Below the pieces are notes generated by a model, which saw only the letters and a list, made by a program, of their open reading frames with translations, was not told the DNA's origin and searched no databases. A DNA stretch of 64,000 nucleotides from Chryseobacterium polytrichastri (GTDB lineage Bacteria > Bacteroidota > Bacteroidia > Flavobacteriales > Weeksellaceae). Made by a program: the position numbers and the translations under genes. The stretch covers positions 1 through 64,000 of the forward strand of contig NZ_FRAV01000006.1 in assembly GCF_900142445.1 (NCBI RefSeq), read 5' to 3'. The stretch's first letter is position 1. Each line of letters starts with the position of its first letter. This document shows, piece by piece, positions 1-7,585 of this stretch.

Positions 1-148
1 GCACCTGCCTACACAGGATGAATAAATATTCTCCTTAAATAGTTTATACAAATATCTAAAAATATTTGGAAATTAGCACAGTACCTTTTGTGGTTAAAAT
101 AAAAAGTTTAGACAGGTTATTAACAACCTCTTAATTTGATAAAACCTT
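1..148. other. window-edge intergenic sequence
   Basis: No coding region is visible here. A weak imperfect inverted repeat (AGGTT / AACCT, about 114-129) lies downstream of the minus-strand WYL gene and could be its terminator, but the T-run is displaced, so this is not claimed. Confidence 0.4.
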
Positions 149-1099
149 CTATATTTTTTTTGAAATATCTGCCACTATTTTTTTGATACTGTCTTTCAAA
201 GATTCAGGCTCCAGCACTTCTGCATAATCTGCAAAGGTAATCAGCCAGCGTGGAAAGCCGCCTTTGATCCAATCGGTTTCAAAGATTAATTCTATTCCAT
301 CTTCTCTTTCAATCTCTTCAATTAAGCCATAATATTTTTTGGAATTTACCAGATGTCCGATAATTTTTTTCTCTACTAAAAGTCTGACCTTTGTTTTATT
401 TCCATTTGAATTCTGTCTGTAATCATTGATTTGTCCATATTCCTGTAAAAAAGGATTTTCAGTTTTAATAATCTGTAAAATTCGGTCAACCCTGAACTGT
501 CTGAAATCATTTCTCAATGTACAAAAAGCCATAATGTACCAATAATTGAATTCAAAGAAAACACCCACGACCTCAACAGTTCGCATAGATACTTTGGAAT
601 CTACAGTGGTGTACTCCAACGTTATCTGTTTCTTTTCTGCTATACTTTCCAGAATAATCGGGATGATATTTCGAATGTTCTCTTCTGTTTTTGGATGATA
701 ATTATAAACATCAATCTGCTTTTCAATATTCTGAATTAAATTCCTGTCAGAATATTTCAGAACAGAACGAACTTTCTCCATCGCAGTCTGATAATGATTT
801 CCTAAGCTTTGGTGTAAAAATTTCTGCATCAACTTTTCGGCCGTAATGAAACTCAAAACTTCTTCTTTCGTGAACATCACCGGCGGAAGTTTGTAACCAT
901 CCATCAAAGAATAACCGCTTCCTGCTTCACCAATAATCGGAATTCCGGCATTTTCGAGCGTTTTTACATCACGGTAAATCGTTCTGACACTTACATCAAA
1001 TTTAGCAGCTAGATCTTGTGCTCTGACAATCGGTTTTGATTGTAATTGAGTGAGAATAGCAGTAACTCTATCGAGTTTTTTTAGGTAATGATCGTTCAT
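149..1099 (-). CDS. YafY-type HTH/WYL-domain transcriptional regulator
   Basis: A 316-residue DNA-binding regulator. Residues about 10-65 form an HTH_11-type winged helix (recognition helix near VSVRTIYRDVKTLE, 36-49). Residues about 155-212 form a WYL domain, with YWYI near 186-189 in place of the strict W-Y-L triplet and the typical QFRVDRI at 201-207. The C-terminal 80 residues resemble a WCX extension. WYL proteins usually sense a small ligand, often a nucleotide; none can be named here. The ATG at 1099 is the only sensible start. The leader is almost entirely a perfect octamer tandem repeat (1110-1240) placed directly after a TAnnTTTG box, so expression could depend on repeat length. The upstream neighbour is an ABC exporter on the same strand, but the repeat and promoter separate the two. 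Family call is firm; target genes are unknown. Confidence 0.88.
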   Translation of the reverse strand: MNDHYLKKLDRVTAILTQLQSKPIVRAQDLAAKFDVSVRTIYRDVKTLENAGIPIIGEAGSGYSLMDGYKLPPVMFTKEEVLSFITAEKLMQKFLHQSLGNHYQTAMEKVRSVLKYSDRNLIQNIEKQIDVYNYHPKTEENIRNIIPIILESIAEKKQITLEYTTVDSKVSMRTVEVVGVFFEFNYWYIMAFCTLRNDFRQFRVDRILQIIKTENPFLQEYGQINDYRQNSNGNKTKVRLLVEKKIIGHLVNSKKYYGLIEEIEREDGIELIFETDWIKGGFPRWLITFADYAEVLEPESLKDSIKKIVADISKKI

Positions 1100-1109
1100 T
1101 GAGGTGTTG

Positions 1110-1240
1110 AGCGTTTTAGCGTTTTAGCGTTTTAGCGTTTTAGCGTTTTAGCGTTTTAGCGTTTTAGCGTTTTAGCGTTTTAGCGTTTTAGCGTTTTAGC
1201 GTTTTAGCGTTTTAGCGTTTTAGCGTTTTAGCGTTTTAGC
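1110..1240. repeat. perfect octamer tandem repeat (GCGTTTTA)n in the 5' leader
   Basis: About 16.4 uninterrupted copies of GCGTTTTA (GCTAAAAC read on the minus strand). The tract ends 11 bp before the start codon at 1099 and begins exactly on the last base of a TAnnTTTG box (1240-1247), so it should form nearly all of the transcribed leader. An 8-bp unit does not preserve reading frame, and the TAA inside it closes every frame, so it is not coding. No unit carries a substitution, which suggests recent expansion or active slippage. Confidence 0.97.
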
Positions 1241-1247
1241 AAAAGTA
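1240..1247 (-). promoter_or_regulatory. putative -7 promoter box (TACTTTTG) of the WYL gene
   Basis: The minus strand reads TACTTTTG, matching the Bacteroidota -7 consensus TAnnTTTG. Its final G is also the first base of the octamer tract. No clear TTG (-33) is present 17-23 bp further upstream, so the call rests on the -7 element and its position. Confidence 0.5.
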
Positions 1248-1264
1248 ATTCCTAATTCCTTAAA

Positions 1265-3073
1265 TTAATTATCTTTAAAGGTATTCATCAATTTATCTAG
1301 ATTCAAACTTCTTGCAGAAGCATCAAAAATCTCACGATAGGTACCGTTCATCTGAACCAATTCATCGTGACTTCCACTTTCTACAACTCGTCCTTTTTTC
1401 ATTACATAAATCTTATCTGAATCTAATATTTGGGATAAAGAATGTGAAATAATAACGACTGTTCTTCCTTCTTTTATGGCATCTAAAGAATTTTTGATCT
1501 GCTCTGTTGCAATCGCATCTAAGCTGGCAGTAGGTTCATCAAGGAAAATAATAGGTGGATTTTTTAAGAATAACCTTGCAATCGCAATTCTCTGCTGCTG
1601 ACCTCCGGAAAGTTGGGTTGCATCATGCTGGTATTGGTCGGGTAACTCTAAAATCTGATCGTGGAGATACGCTTTTTTAGCTGCTTTCTCAATCTCTTCA
1701 AAACTGGCATTCATATCACCATACCGAATATTATCTTCAATACTTCCCTGGAAAATGTGATTTCTTTGAAGCACTAAACCAATATCATTTCTCAAAAATG
1801 TGTTATCGAATTCACTTAAATTAACTCCATCTAGCAAAACCTCTCCTGAATTTGGCGGATAGAATTTACATAGTAGATTAATAATGGTCGACTTTCCGGC
1901 ACCACTTAACCCTACTAAAGCTGTAGTTTTTCCGTTCTCAATTTTCATAGAAATGTCATGTAAGGCATGCGTTCCGTTTGGATAAGAAAAATTGATATTC
2001 TTTAATTCAAAATTCCCTTTGATTTCTTTTTCTACAAAAGTTCCGTTTTGTTCTGTTTCCTGATCTGCATTTAAAATATCAAAATAGCCTTCTGCATAAA
2101 TCATCGCATCATTCATATCATCATAAATACGGTGCAACTGGCGAATCGGCGATGAAACATTATTAAACAGCATGATATGAAGCATGATCGCTCCAATGGT
2201 CATCTTCTGATCCAGCACAAGATATACTGTCAAAAGAATGATAAGCACTACACCAAATTGTTCTATGAAAGTTTTTAATCCATCATAAATGAAATTGGTT
2301 TTCCTTGTGAACATCTGACTCTCCATCAGCTGCATCTGAAGATCATATTGTTTTTTGCCCTCAAATTTTTCACGGACAAAACTTTTAATCACCATGATCG
2401 AGTTGATCAAATTCAACAATCCTGATGTTTTCTGCTCTCTCTGATTTCTCAATTGACGACGAACTCCACCCAATTTTTTCGCCTGAAGTGAACTGATATA
2501 AAAATAAATAGGCACAATGATCGTGGAAACCATCCCCACATACACATTCTGCATATACATAATGATCAGTGCAATGAAAGCATTAGAAAAAAGTGGGAGA
2601 ATATCGATGAAAAAGTTTTGGACCAGTTTTGTTAAGCTTTCAATTCCTCTATCAATTCTTATCTGAAGTTTTCCGGACTCGTGATTTTCATCATTAAAAT
2701 AAGCAACTCTATACGTCAAAATTTTATCAATGGCCGACTGTGCTAAAACAGAACTCACGTTAATTCTAATTTTTTCTCCATAAAATTTTTGCCCGAAATT
2801 GATGAAAATATTCAATAATTCCTTTCCCAATAAGATAATGGAAATAACGACCAATACATGAATTCCTTCAGACATTGGATGTGGTAACCCCGTTAATTTT
2901 GTAACCTCATCTACCGTATATTTTAAGACAAGCGGATTGACCTGTGCAGCCAATGCTCCTAAGAAAGTAAGGAATAATGTTCCATAGATCATTACCCTAT
3001 ATGGTCTGATAAACGGAATAAGTTGTTGATAAATTCCAAATAAAGTAACTGTTCTGTTAAAAGGTTTTGCCAT
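1265..3073 (-). CDS. MsbA/MdlB-type ABC exporter (fused membrane and ATPase domains)
   Basis: A 602-residue half-transporter that should work as a homodimer in the inner membrane. Residues about 20-320 hold the six-helix exporter domain; residues about 350-590 hold the nucleotide-binding domain. Walker A is GLSGAGKST (388-396), signature LSGGQQQR (488-495), Walker B IIFLDEP (508-514) and H-loop His544. This type IV exporter architecture covers lipid, peptide and multidrug exporters; the substrate cannot be read from sequence, and no accessory peptidase domain is present. It is separated from the gene upstream by a strong hairpin (3092-3126), so it probably has its own promoter, and from the downstream WYL gene by the octamer repeat. 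Confidence 0.9.
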   Translation of the reverse strand: MAKPFNRTVTLFGIYQQLIPFIRPYRVMIYGTLFLTFLGALAAQVNPLVLKYTVDEVTKLTGLPHPMSEGIHVLVVISIILLGKELLNIFINFGQKFYGEKIRINVSSVLAQSAIDKILTYRVAYFNDENHESGKLQIRIDRGIESLTKLVQNFFIDILPLFSNAFIALIIMYMQNVYVGMVSTIIVPIYFYISSLQAKKLGGVRRQLRNQREQKTSGLLNLINSIMVIKSFVREKFEGKKQYDLQMQLMESQMFTRKTNFIYDGLKTFIEQFGVVLIILLTVYLVLDQKMTIGAIMLHIMLFNNVSSPIRQLHRIYDDMNDAMIYAEGYFDILNADQETEQNGTFVEKEIKGNFELKNINFSYPNGTHALHDISMKIENGKTTALVGLSGAGKSTIINLLCKFYPPNSGEVLLDGVNLSEFDNTFLRNDIGLVLQRNHIFQGSIEDNIRYGDMNASFEEIEKAAKKAYLHDQILELPDQYQHDATQLSGGQQQRIAIARLFLKNPPIIFLDEPTASLDAIATEQIKNSLDAIKEGRTVVIISHSLSQILDSDKIYVMKKGRVVESGSHDELVQMNGTYREIFDASARSLNLDKLMNTFKDN

Positions 3074-3091
3074 AGGAATTATTTTAACTAA

Positions 3092-3126
3092 AAAACGTAC
3101 CGTTTCAAAGAGAAAAGGTACGTTTT
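3092..3126. terminator. 10-bp perfect hairpin terminator
   Basis: AAAACGTACC (3092-3101) and GGTACGTTTT (3117-3126) form a perfect 10-bp stem with a 15-nt loop. It lies just past the stop of the small minus-strand gene at 3158, whose transcript it should terminate, and just upstream of the ABC exporter gene. Confidence 0.75.
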
Positions 3127-3157
3127 ATTATATTTTTCAGCAAATGATTGCTTGATT

Positions 3158-3415
3158 TTAAATTTTATCTTTTAAACTTCCATCATCATTAATATACTTA
3201 AATTGATGATTTTTATTTATAATTTCCCCTCCCATATCAAAGAAAGTTCCCCACATTGAAAACCAATCTTCAAAATCATTCTCCTTTAGTGTATCCCAAC
3301 GAATTACTGTTGAAAGTCCATGTTCTTTAAAATCAATTATAACTCCGTATTCATTATGAATAAAGACTTTTGTTCCTACTTTAAATTTTTCATCAAAATT
3401 AAAGAAATCAGTCAT
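3158..3415 (-). CDS. small uncharacterised protein coupled to lptB
   Basis: An 85-residue acidic protein with no signal peptide or membrane segment. The middle (about 12-42, VGTKVFIHNEYGVII then VIRWDT) looks like a short SH3/KOW-like beta unit, but this is a weak impression. Its ATG begins on the base directly after the lptB TAA stop, so the two reading frames abut with no gap, which suggests translational coupling. A strong terminator follows at 3092-3126. The function is not recognised; context suggests only co-expression with the LPS transport ATPase. Confidence 0.7.
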   Translation of the reverse strand: MTDFFNFDEKFKVGTKVFIHNEYGVIIDFKEHGLSTVIRWDTLKENDFEDWFSMWGTFFDMGGEIINKNHQFKYINDDGSLKDKI

Positions 3416-4477
3416 TTATCCTTCGTAAATATAAGTCGTTAAATAATGAAGTTCAGATTTACTGGCTGCTTTAGATTCTGCCTCTGCCTGTTCTAAAGGA
3501 TATTGAGAATTAATCTCTTTTTTCTGAAACACAAAAGAATTATTGGCATTTTTATCTACAACATCATTGAAAATATGCTGAATTTCTGAATTCCCCATTG
3601 AAGAAAAACCGATATCTTCAATTCCGTACATTAATTTCAGATCATTAATCTTAGCAAAGTTTTCATCCACAAAACTTTGAAATTGAGTTTTAGATTCAAA
3701 ATTTCCTGCCCAGATATTGTACGCATATCTTTTCTTTTTCGGTTTATCTAAAATACTCTGATAAACGAAATTCTCCCCTAGATAAGCTTCTCTTACCTGT
3801 GGATCATTTGCCAAATCTTCAGGAAGACCTTCTTTAAGAATTCTTCCTTCAAACATAATGTATGTTTTATTGGTAATTGCTAAGGTCTGCTGAACATTGT
3901 GATCTGTAATTAAGATCCCAATATTTTTATCAACTAAACTTCTCACGATTTTCTGAATATCTTCAACCGCAATCGGGTCAACACCTGCGAAAGGCTCATC
4001 CAAAAGAATAAAGTTCGGGCTGGTAGCCAAACAACGGGCAATTTCCGTTCTACGTCGTTCTCCTCCTGAAAGAAGATCTCCTCTGTTTTTACGAACGTGC
4101 TGTAATGAGAATTCTTCAACCAATTCATCACATTTCATCTGTTGCTCACGTTTTGAGAGTTTCGTCAACTGCAAAACGCCCATAATGTTTTCTTCAACGG
4201 AAAGTTTTCTAAAAACAGACGCTTCCTGAGCCAGATAACCGATTCCCTTTTGCGCTCGGCGATACATGGCATCAGTGGTAATTTCCTGGTTTTCTAAGAA
4301 AATTTTTCCTGAAGTGGGCTTAACCAAACCTACAATCATATAAAACGATGTAGTTTTTCCTGCTCCATTCGGACCAAGCAAACCAACAATTTCTCCCTGC
4401 TGAACCTGTACAGAAACGCCTTTTACAACTTTTTTAGGACCGTATTCCTTGATTAAGTTTTCTCCTCGTAAAATCAT
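3416..4477 (-). CDS. lptB: LptB-type LPS transport ATPase with a C-terminal extension
   Basis: ATPase of the Lpt machine that extracts LPS from the inner membrane and drives it to the cell surface, expected to pair with LptF/LptG. Residues 1-240 match LptB closely: Walker A GPNGAGKTT (35-43), signature LSGGERRR (136-143), Walker B FILLDEP (156-162) and the LptB-typical ITDHNVQQTL around His193. LptB is normally about 240 residues; this protein has 353. The extra 113 residues (about 241-353) begin with a basic stretch (PKKKR) and then form a soluble-looking domain I do not recognise. The -7 box TATATTTG lies at 4482-4489, only five bases before the ATG, hinting at a leaderless mRNA. The downstream small gene abuts the stop codon. 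Confidence 0.9.
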   Translation of the reverse strand: MILRGENLIKEYGPKKVVKGVSVQVQQGEIVGLLGPNGAGKTTSFYMIVGLVKPTSGKIFLENQEITTDAMYRRAQKGIGYLAQEASVFRKLSVEENIMGVLQLTKLSKREQQMKCDELVEEFSLQHVRKNRGDLLSGGERRRTEIARCLATSPNFILLDEPFAGVDPIAVEDIQKIVRSLVDKNIGILITDHNVQQTLAITNKTYIMFEGRILKEGLPEDLANDPQVREAYLGENFVYQSILDKPKKKRYAYNIWAGNFESKTQFQSFVDENFAKINDLKLMYGIEDIGFSSMGNSEIQHIFNDVVDKNANNSFVFQKKEINSQYPLEQAEAESKAASKSELHYLTTYIYEG

Positions 4478-4481
4478 GAAG

Positions 4482-4489
4482 CAAATATA
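4482..4489 (-). promoter_or_regulatory. putative -7 box (TATATTTG) of lptB, near-leaderless
   Basis: The minus strand reads TATATTTG, an exact match to TAnnTTTG, and its G is five bases before the ATG. With the usual spacing, transcription would start at or next to the start codon. No TTG is found at the -33 position, so this is tentative. Confidence 0.4.
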
Positions 4490-4646
4490 TAAAAATGTAA
4501 TCTGATTTTATTTATGTTTTACCATACTTATACAATTGAATAATGATAGATGATGTATCAAAGATATTCAAACGCTCTCCATAAAGGCAACTTGTTGAAA
4601 AGGTATGCTTTTTGATAAATGGAACGAGACATAATAAATATAAATA

Positions 4647-5147
4647 ATGAAAAAAAAATTAATGAGCTTGATTGCTGCAGCAATTATTTCCACTACAATT
4701 ATTTCTTGTAGCAATTCAAAGAAAGAATCCAACACTCCTGAACCTGCTCAACAGGAAATCCTTAACTATAGTAAGTTTTCAAAAGGAAACGGGATGATTG
4801 ATTCTACTTTGGTAAATCTGGTTATTAAAGACAACAATGTAGAAGGAAAAATGCTCTGGCTTCCAGATGGCAAAGATGCTAAAGTTGGAATTTTACATGG
4901 AACCAAAAATGAAAATGGAGATTTAAATTTAATTTTTGAACATTTTCAAGAAGGCATTAAATCAAATGATTCTATGGTTATCAAACTCACACCCAATCAA
5001 ATGATTATTAAAGATGTATGGGAAATTAATCCTGACACTAAAATAAAAACACCAGCCCTTGATGCTAGAGATACCCTTGAAAAAAGTACGACAGACGTAA
5101 TCCCTAAACAATGGAATCAAAGATTAGAAAGAATTTTTAATAAATAG
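4647..5147 (+). CDS. uncharacterised lipoprotein
   Basis: A 166-residue protein with a clear lipoprotein signal peptide: a basic start (MKKK), a hydrophobic core and a lipobox TIISC with the acylated Cys at about residue 21. The mature part begins with a Ser/Lys/Glu-rich linker and continues as a beta-rich domain of about 110 residues, perhaps a small barrel or lipocalin-like fold. I do not recognise a named family. It stands alone, with a terminator immediately after it (5161-5188). Location (periplasmic or outer-membrane leaflet) follows from the lipobox; the role is unknown. Confidence 0.8.
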   Translation: MKKKLMSLIAAAIISTTIISCSNSKKESNTPEPAQQEILNYSKFSKGNGMIDSTLVNLVIKDNNVEGKMLWLPDGKDAKVGILHGTKNENGDLNLIFEHFQEGIKSNDSMVIKLTPNQMIIKDVWEINPDTKIKTPALDARDTLEKSTTDVIPKQWNQRLERIFNK

Positions 5148-5160
5148 TTTACAAACATTG

Positions 5161-5188
5161 AGATTAGATTTTTATCTAATCTTTTTTT
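5161..5188 (+). terminator. intrinsic terminator of the lipoprotein gene
   Basis: AGATTAGAT (5161-5169), loop TTTT, ATCTAATCT (5174-5182) followed by a T-run. The stem is perfect over 9 bp. Confidence 0.85.
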
Positions 5189-5245
5189 ATTCCTTACAAA
5201 TTGAATATTATTAACCTAAATTTATCTCCCAAAAAGAAATATTCC

Positions 5246-5974
5246 ATGGAAAGCAATCAACAATTAACCGATCTATTAGCTTTAGACCTAGGCATTACTC
5301 TAATCAACCGAAGACCTTATGCCAAGGAAGTTTTCAAGTGGCAAGATATGGAGCTACTTCCTCACTCATCAGTAGATACTCTGCTTTGTGAGATTTTTGA
5401 ATGGAACGGGAGAAATTGGAGAACAACAGAAAATAACTTAATCGGCTTTTTATTTTCTGGAGAAGATTTAGCAAAAGTAAAAGATCAGTTGATCAATATT
5501 CCGAAACAACCGGCTTTAATTCCAGACTTTGAGTTCACCAAAGACAGCATGATTGAATATGGTCTTTCGCTCCCTTCGTTGTTCAATATTGGAATTAATG
5601 GAAATATTAAAAATGCCAAAGATTTTTCAGTTAAAGTAAACGGGGTTACCAAATCAAGAATTACGAATATAGATTCGCCGGGAATTGAAATTTTGAAAAG
5701 CTATTCTGAATTTACTCAAGACCAATCTAAAACCTATAGAAAAAACATTAAGTTCAATTATCTGAGTACTTCCCTATTCTATGCAGAAAGCGTGGAAATT
5801 TATCTGGAAAAAGAATCTACAGTTGGATTAGATCTCAATTTTCAAACGCAAAATGTAGAAGTTGAAGCAAAATTAGATACCGATACCAAGAAACATTTTG
5901 TTTTAAAATATTCAGGAAATCAGGCACCATTTGCAGCAAAGTTTACGAAAGGAAAAGATTTTGATATTTCATAA
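5246..5974 (+). CDS. uncharacterised cytoplasmic protein
   Basis: Read from the ATG at 5246 this gives 242 residues (MESNQQ...). A longer reading from a TTG at 5201 is possible, but it would start about 12 bp after the preceding terminator and add a poor leader sequence. There is no signal peptide or membrane helix. The sequence alternates polar and hydrophobic residues in its C-terminal half (about 130-240), suggesting a beta-rich fold, after a helical N-terminal half with several Trp. No family is recognised. It is monocistronic, between terminators at 5161-5188 and 5977-5999. Confidence 0.7.
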   Translation: MESNQQLTDLLALDLGITLINRRPYAKEVFKWQDMELLPHSSVDTLLCEIFEWNGRNWRTTENNLIGFLFSGEDLAKVKDQLINIPKQPALIPDFEFTKDSMIEYGLSLPSLFNIGINGNIKNAKDFSVKVNGVTKSRITNIDSPGIEILKSYSEFTQDQSKTYRKNIKFNYLSTSLFYAESVEIYLEKESTVGLDLNFQTQNVEVEAKLDTDTKKHFVLKYSGNQAPFAAKFTKGKDFDIS

Positions 5975-5976
5975 AA

Positions 5977-5999
5977 AAACACCTCAAATTGAGGTGTTT
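5977..5999. terminator. bidirectional terminator between convergent genes
   Basis: AAACACCTCAA (5977-5987) pairs with TTGAGGTGTTT (5989-5999). A-run and T-run flanks allow it to serve both the plus-strand gene ending at 5974 and hemB ending at 6021 on the minus strand. Confidence 0.85.
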
Positions 6000-6020
6000 T
6001 GCTTGTATAATTGTTGTTGA

Positions 6021-7010
6021 TTATTTATTTAAAAGAATCGCTGCTTCTTTCGCAAAATAGGTAAAGATCATATCTGCTCCTGCTCTTTTGAAACACGTTA
6101 AGCTTTCAATGATTGTTTTATCGTTATCTAACCAACCGTTTTGAGCTGCAGCTTTTACCATAGCATATTCACCACTCACATTGTAAACCGCAATCGGAAG
6201 ATCAATAGCTTCACGAACTTTAGCAACAATATCCAAATAAGGAAGTCCCGGTTTGATCATAATGATATCTGCTCCTTCATCGATATCTTTAAAAACTTCG
6301 TTCAACGCCTCACGCGAATTGTGAAAATCCATCTGATAGGTCTTTTTATCTTTCGGAATTTCCATATCATCTTTCGGAGCACTGTCTAAAGCGCTTCTGA
6401 ACGGCCCGTAAAATGAACTTGCATACTTTGCAGAATAACTTAAAATTCCAACATCAGTAAACCCGTTTTCTTCTAAAGCCTCACGAATCGTCAACACTCT
6501 TCCGTCCATCATATCACTTGGTGCCACAATGTCTGCTCCGGCTTCAGCAAGTGACACAGACATTCTTGCCAATGCATCATTGGTAGCATCATTCATGATC
6601 TTTCCATTTTCGATGATTCCATCGTGACCATAAATTGAATAAGGATCCAGCGCTACATCAGGCATTACAACCATTGCAGGAACCGCATCTTTAATCGCTT
6701 TAATGGTATTTTGCATCAAACCGTCTTTATTCCATGCTTCCTTTCCCGTATTGTCTTTCAAATGATCAGACACTTTCATGTACAAATTGACAGCTTTTAC
6801 GCCCAAAGAAAATAATTCTTTACATTCCTTCACCGTCAGATCTATACTCCTCCTGAAGATACCAGGCATGGATGGAATTGCTTCTTCCTTGTTTTCGCCC
6901 TCCATTACGAAGATCGGCATTACAAAATCATCTGTTGTAAGGATACTTTCTCTTACCAAACTTCTCATAGACTCACTAACTCTAAGTCTTCTATTTCTTG
7001 AATGTATCAT
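6021..7010 (-). CDS. hemB: delta-aminolevulinic acid dehydratase (porphobilinogen synthase)
   Basis: Condenses two 5-aminolevulinate molecules to porphobilinogen in haem synthesis. The 329-residue length is typical. The two Schiff-base lysines are visible: Lys195 in SYSAKYAS and Lys253 in IMIKPGLPYLD. The active-site metal loop reads DVALDPYSIYGHDG (118-131), lacking the three cysteines of zinc-dependent enzymes, so this should be a magnesium-type enzyme. An allosteric-type Arg/Glu N-terminus is present. A -7 box TAAATTTG lies at 7039-7046, about 30 bases before the ATG, and the divergent promoter of the small T9SS gene is next to it. Confidence 0.97.
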   Translation of the reverse strand: MIHSRNRRLRVSESMRSLVRESILTTDDFVMPIFVMEGENKEEAIPSMPGIFRRSIDLTVKECKELFSLGVKAVNLYMKVSDHLKDNTGKEAWNKDGLMQNTIKAIKDAVPAMVVMPDVALDPYSIYGHDGIIENGKIMNDATNDALARMSVSLAEAGADIVAPSDMMDGRVLTIREALEENGFTDVGILSYSAKYASSFYGPFRSALDSAPKDDMEIPKDKKTYQMDFHNSREALNEVFKDIDEGADIIMIKPGLPYLDIVAKVREAIDLPIAVYNVSGEYAMVKAAAQNGWLDNDKTIIESLTCFKRAGADMIFTYFAKEAAILLNK

Positions 7011-7038
7011 TTTGGAATACTTTTTGAATAAGTTTCTG

Positions 7039-7046
7039 CAAATTTA
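7039..7046 (-). promoter_or_regulatory. putative -7 box (TAAATTTG) of hemB
   Basis: An exact TAnnTTTG match on the minus strand, 29 bases before the hemB ATG. No good TTG lies at -33. Confidence 0.5.
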
Positions 7047-7068
7047 CTATAAGTTCTATAAAAAACTA

Positions 7069-7099
7069 TTGCAGGAAATTATAGAATTATTTATTTTTG
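7069..7099 (+). promoter_or_regulatory. complete Bacteroidota sigma-A promoter (TTG-N20-TATTTTTG)
   Basis: TTG at 7069-7071, a 20-bp spacer, and TATTTTTG at 7092-7099, matching both the -33 and -7 consensus elements. The predicted start site near 7103 gives a leader of about 27 nt to the ATG at 7130 and argues against the upstream TTG start at 7097. Confidence 0.75.
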
Positions 7100-7129
7100 T
7101 TAGGAAATACTTTGAGAAATTATAATTTG

Positions 7130-7480
7130 ATGAAAAAACTTTTACTTTTATTTTTATTTATAGGCACTTTTGTTGGGTTTTCCAACAATTTTAAAGCTCA
7201 ACTAAGAGAGCCTGGTTCCATCTCGCAAAAAGCAGATGATGGTGTGCTTGTTGCCTATCCAAATCCGGCAAAGGATTTCCTTGTCATTAAGGCAAAAGAC
7301 TCTTCTTTAAGAGTTAAAAGCGTGACTTTTTATTCAATTTTGGGTACCCAAGTTGCTAATTACATTGTAAATATGAATTCGGGAGAAATCAATATTGAAA
7401 AATTGAAACCTGGAAAATATTTAATTCGCTACATTTTGAGCGATAATACACAAAAGGTTACTCAAATCGTAAAACAATAA
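7130..7480 (+). CDS. minimal secreted protein: signal peptide plus T9SS type A sorting domain
   Basis: A 116-residue protein. Residues 1-25 are a Sec signal peptide. After about 15 linker residues, the rest is a type A C-terminal sorting domain of the type IX secretion system: the opening VAYPNPAKDFLVI, the central strand VTFYSILGTQV, the LKPGKYLIRY turn and a C-terminal KVTQIVKQ. Normally this domain is attached to a large cargo; here there is none. It may be a very small secreted protein, a decayed cargo gene, or an anchor for a partner. It has its own promoter (7069-7099) and terminator (7485-7512), so it looks like a maintained gene. Confidence 0.85.
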   Translation: MKKLLLLFLFIGTFVGFSNNFKAQLREPGSISQKADDGVLVAYPNPAKDFLVIKAKDSSLRVKSVTFYSILGTQVANYIVNMNSGEINIEKLKPGKYLIRYILSDNTQKVTQIVKQ

Positions 7481-7484
7481 AATT

Positions 7485-7512
7485 AAATCCTGATAATCAT
7501 CAGGATTTTTTC
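7485..7512 (+). terminator. intrinsic terminator
   Basis: AAATCCTGAT (7485-7494), loop AATC, ATCAGGATTT (7499-7508), then a T-run. It follows the stop of the small T9SS protein by four bases. Confidence 0.9.
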
Positions 7513-7585
7513 TTTTACATTAATTCTGTTTCAATTATTCCGTAACTTTCGGGATATTTTTATACTAATACAGAAAAACAAATTA

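Noticed and set aside
1110..1240. CRISPR array
   Set aside because: Units of 8 bp are contiguous, with no spacers, and no cas genes are present.
5246..5974. Pore-forming (gasdermin-like) protein
   Set aside because: Considered because of length and beta content; no linked protease gene and no supporting motif.
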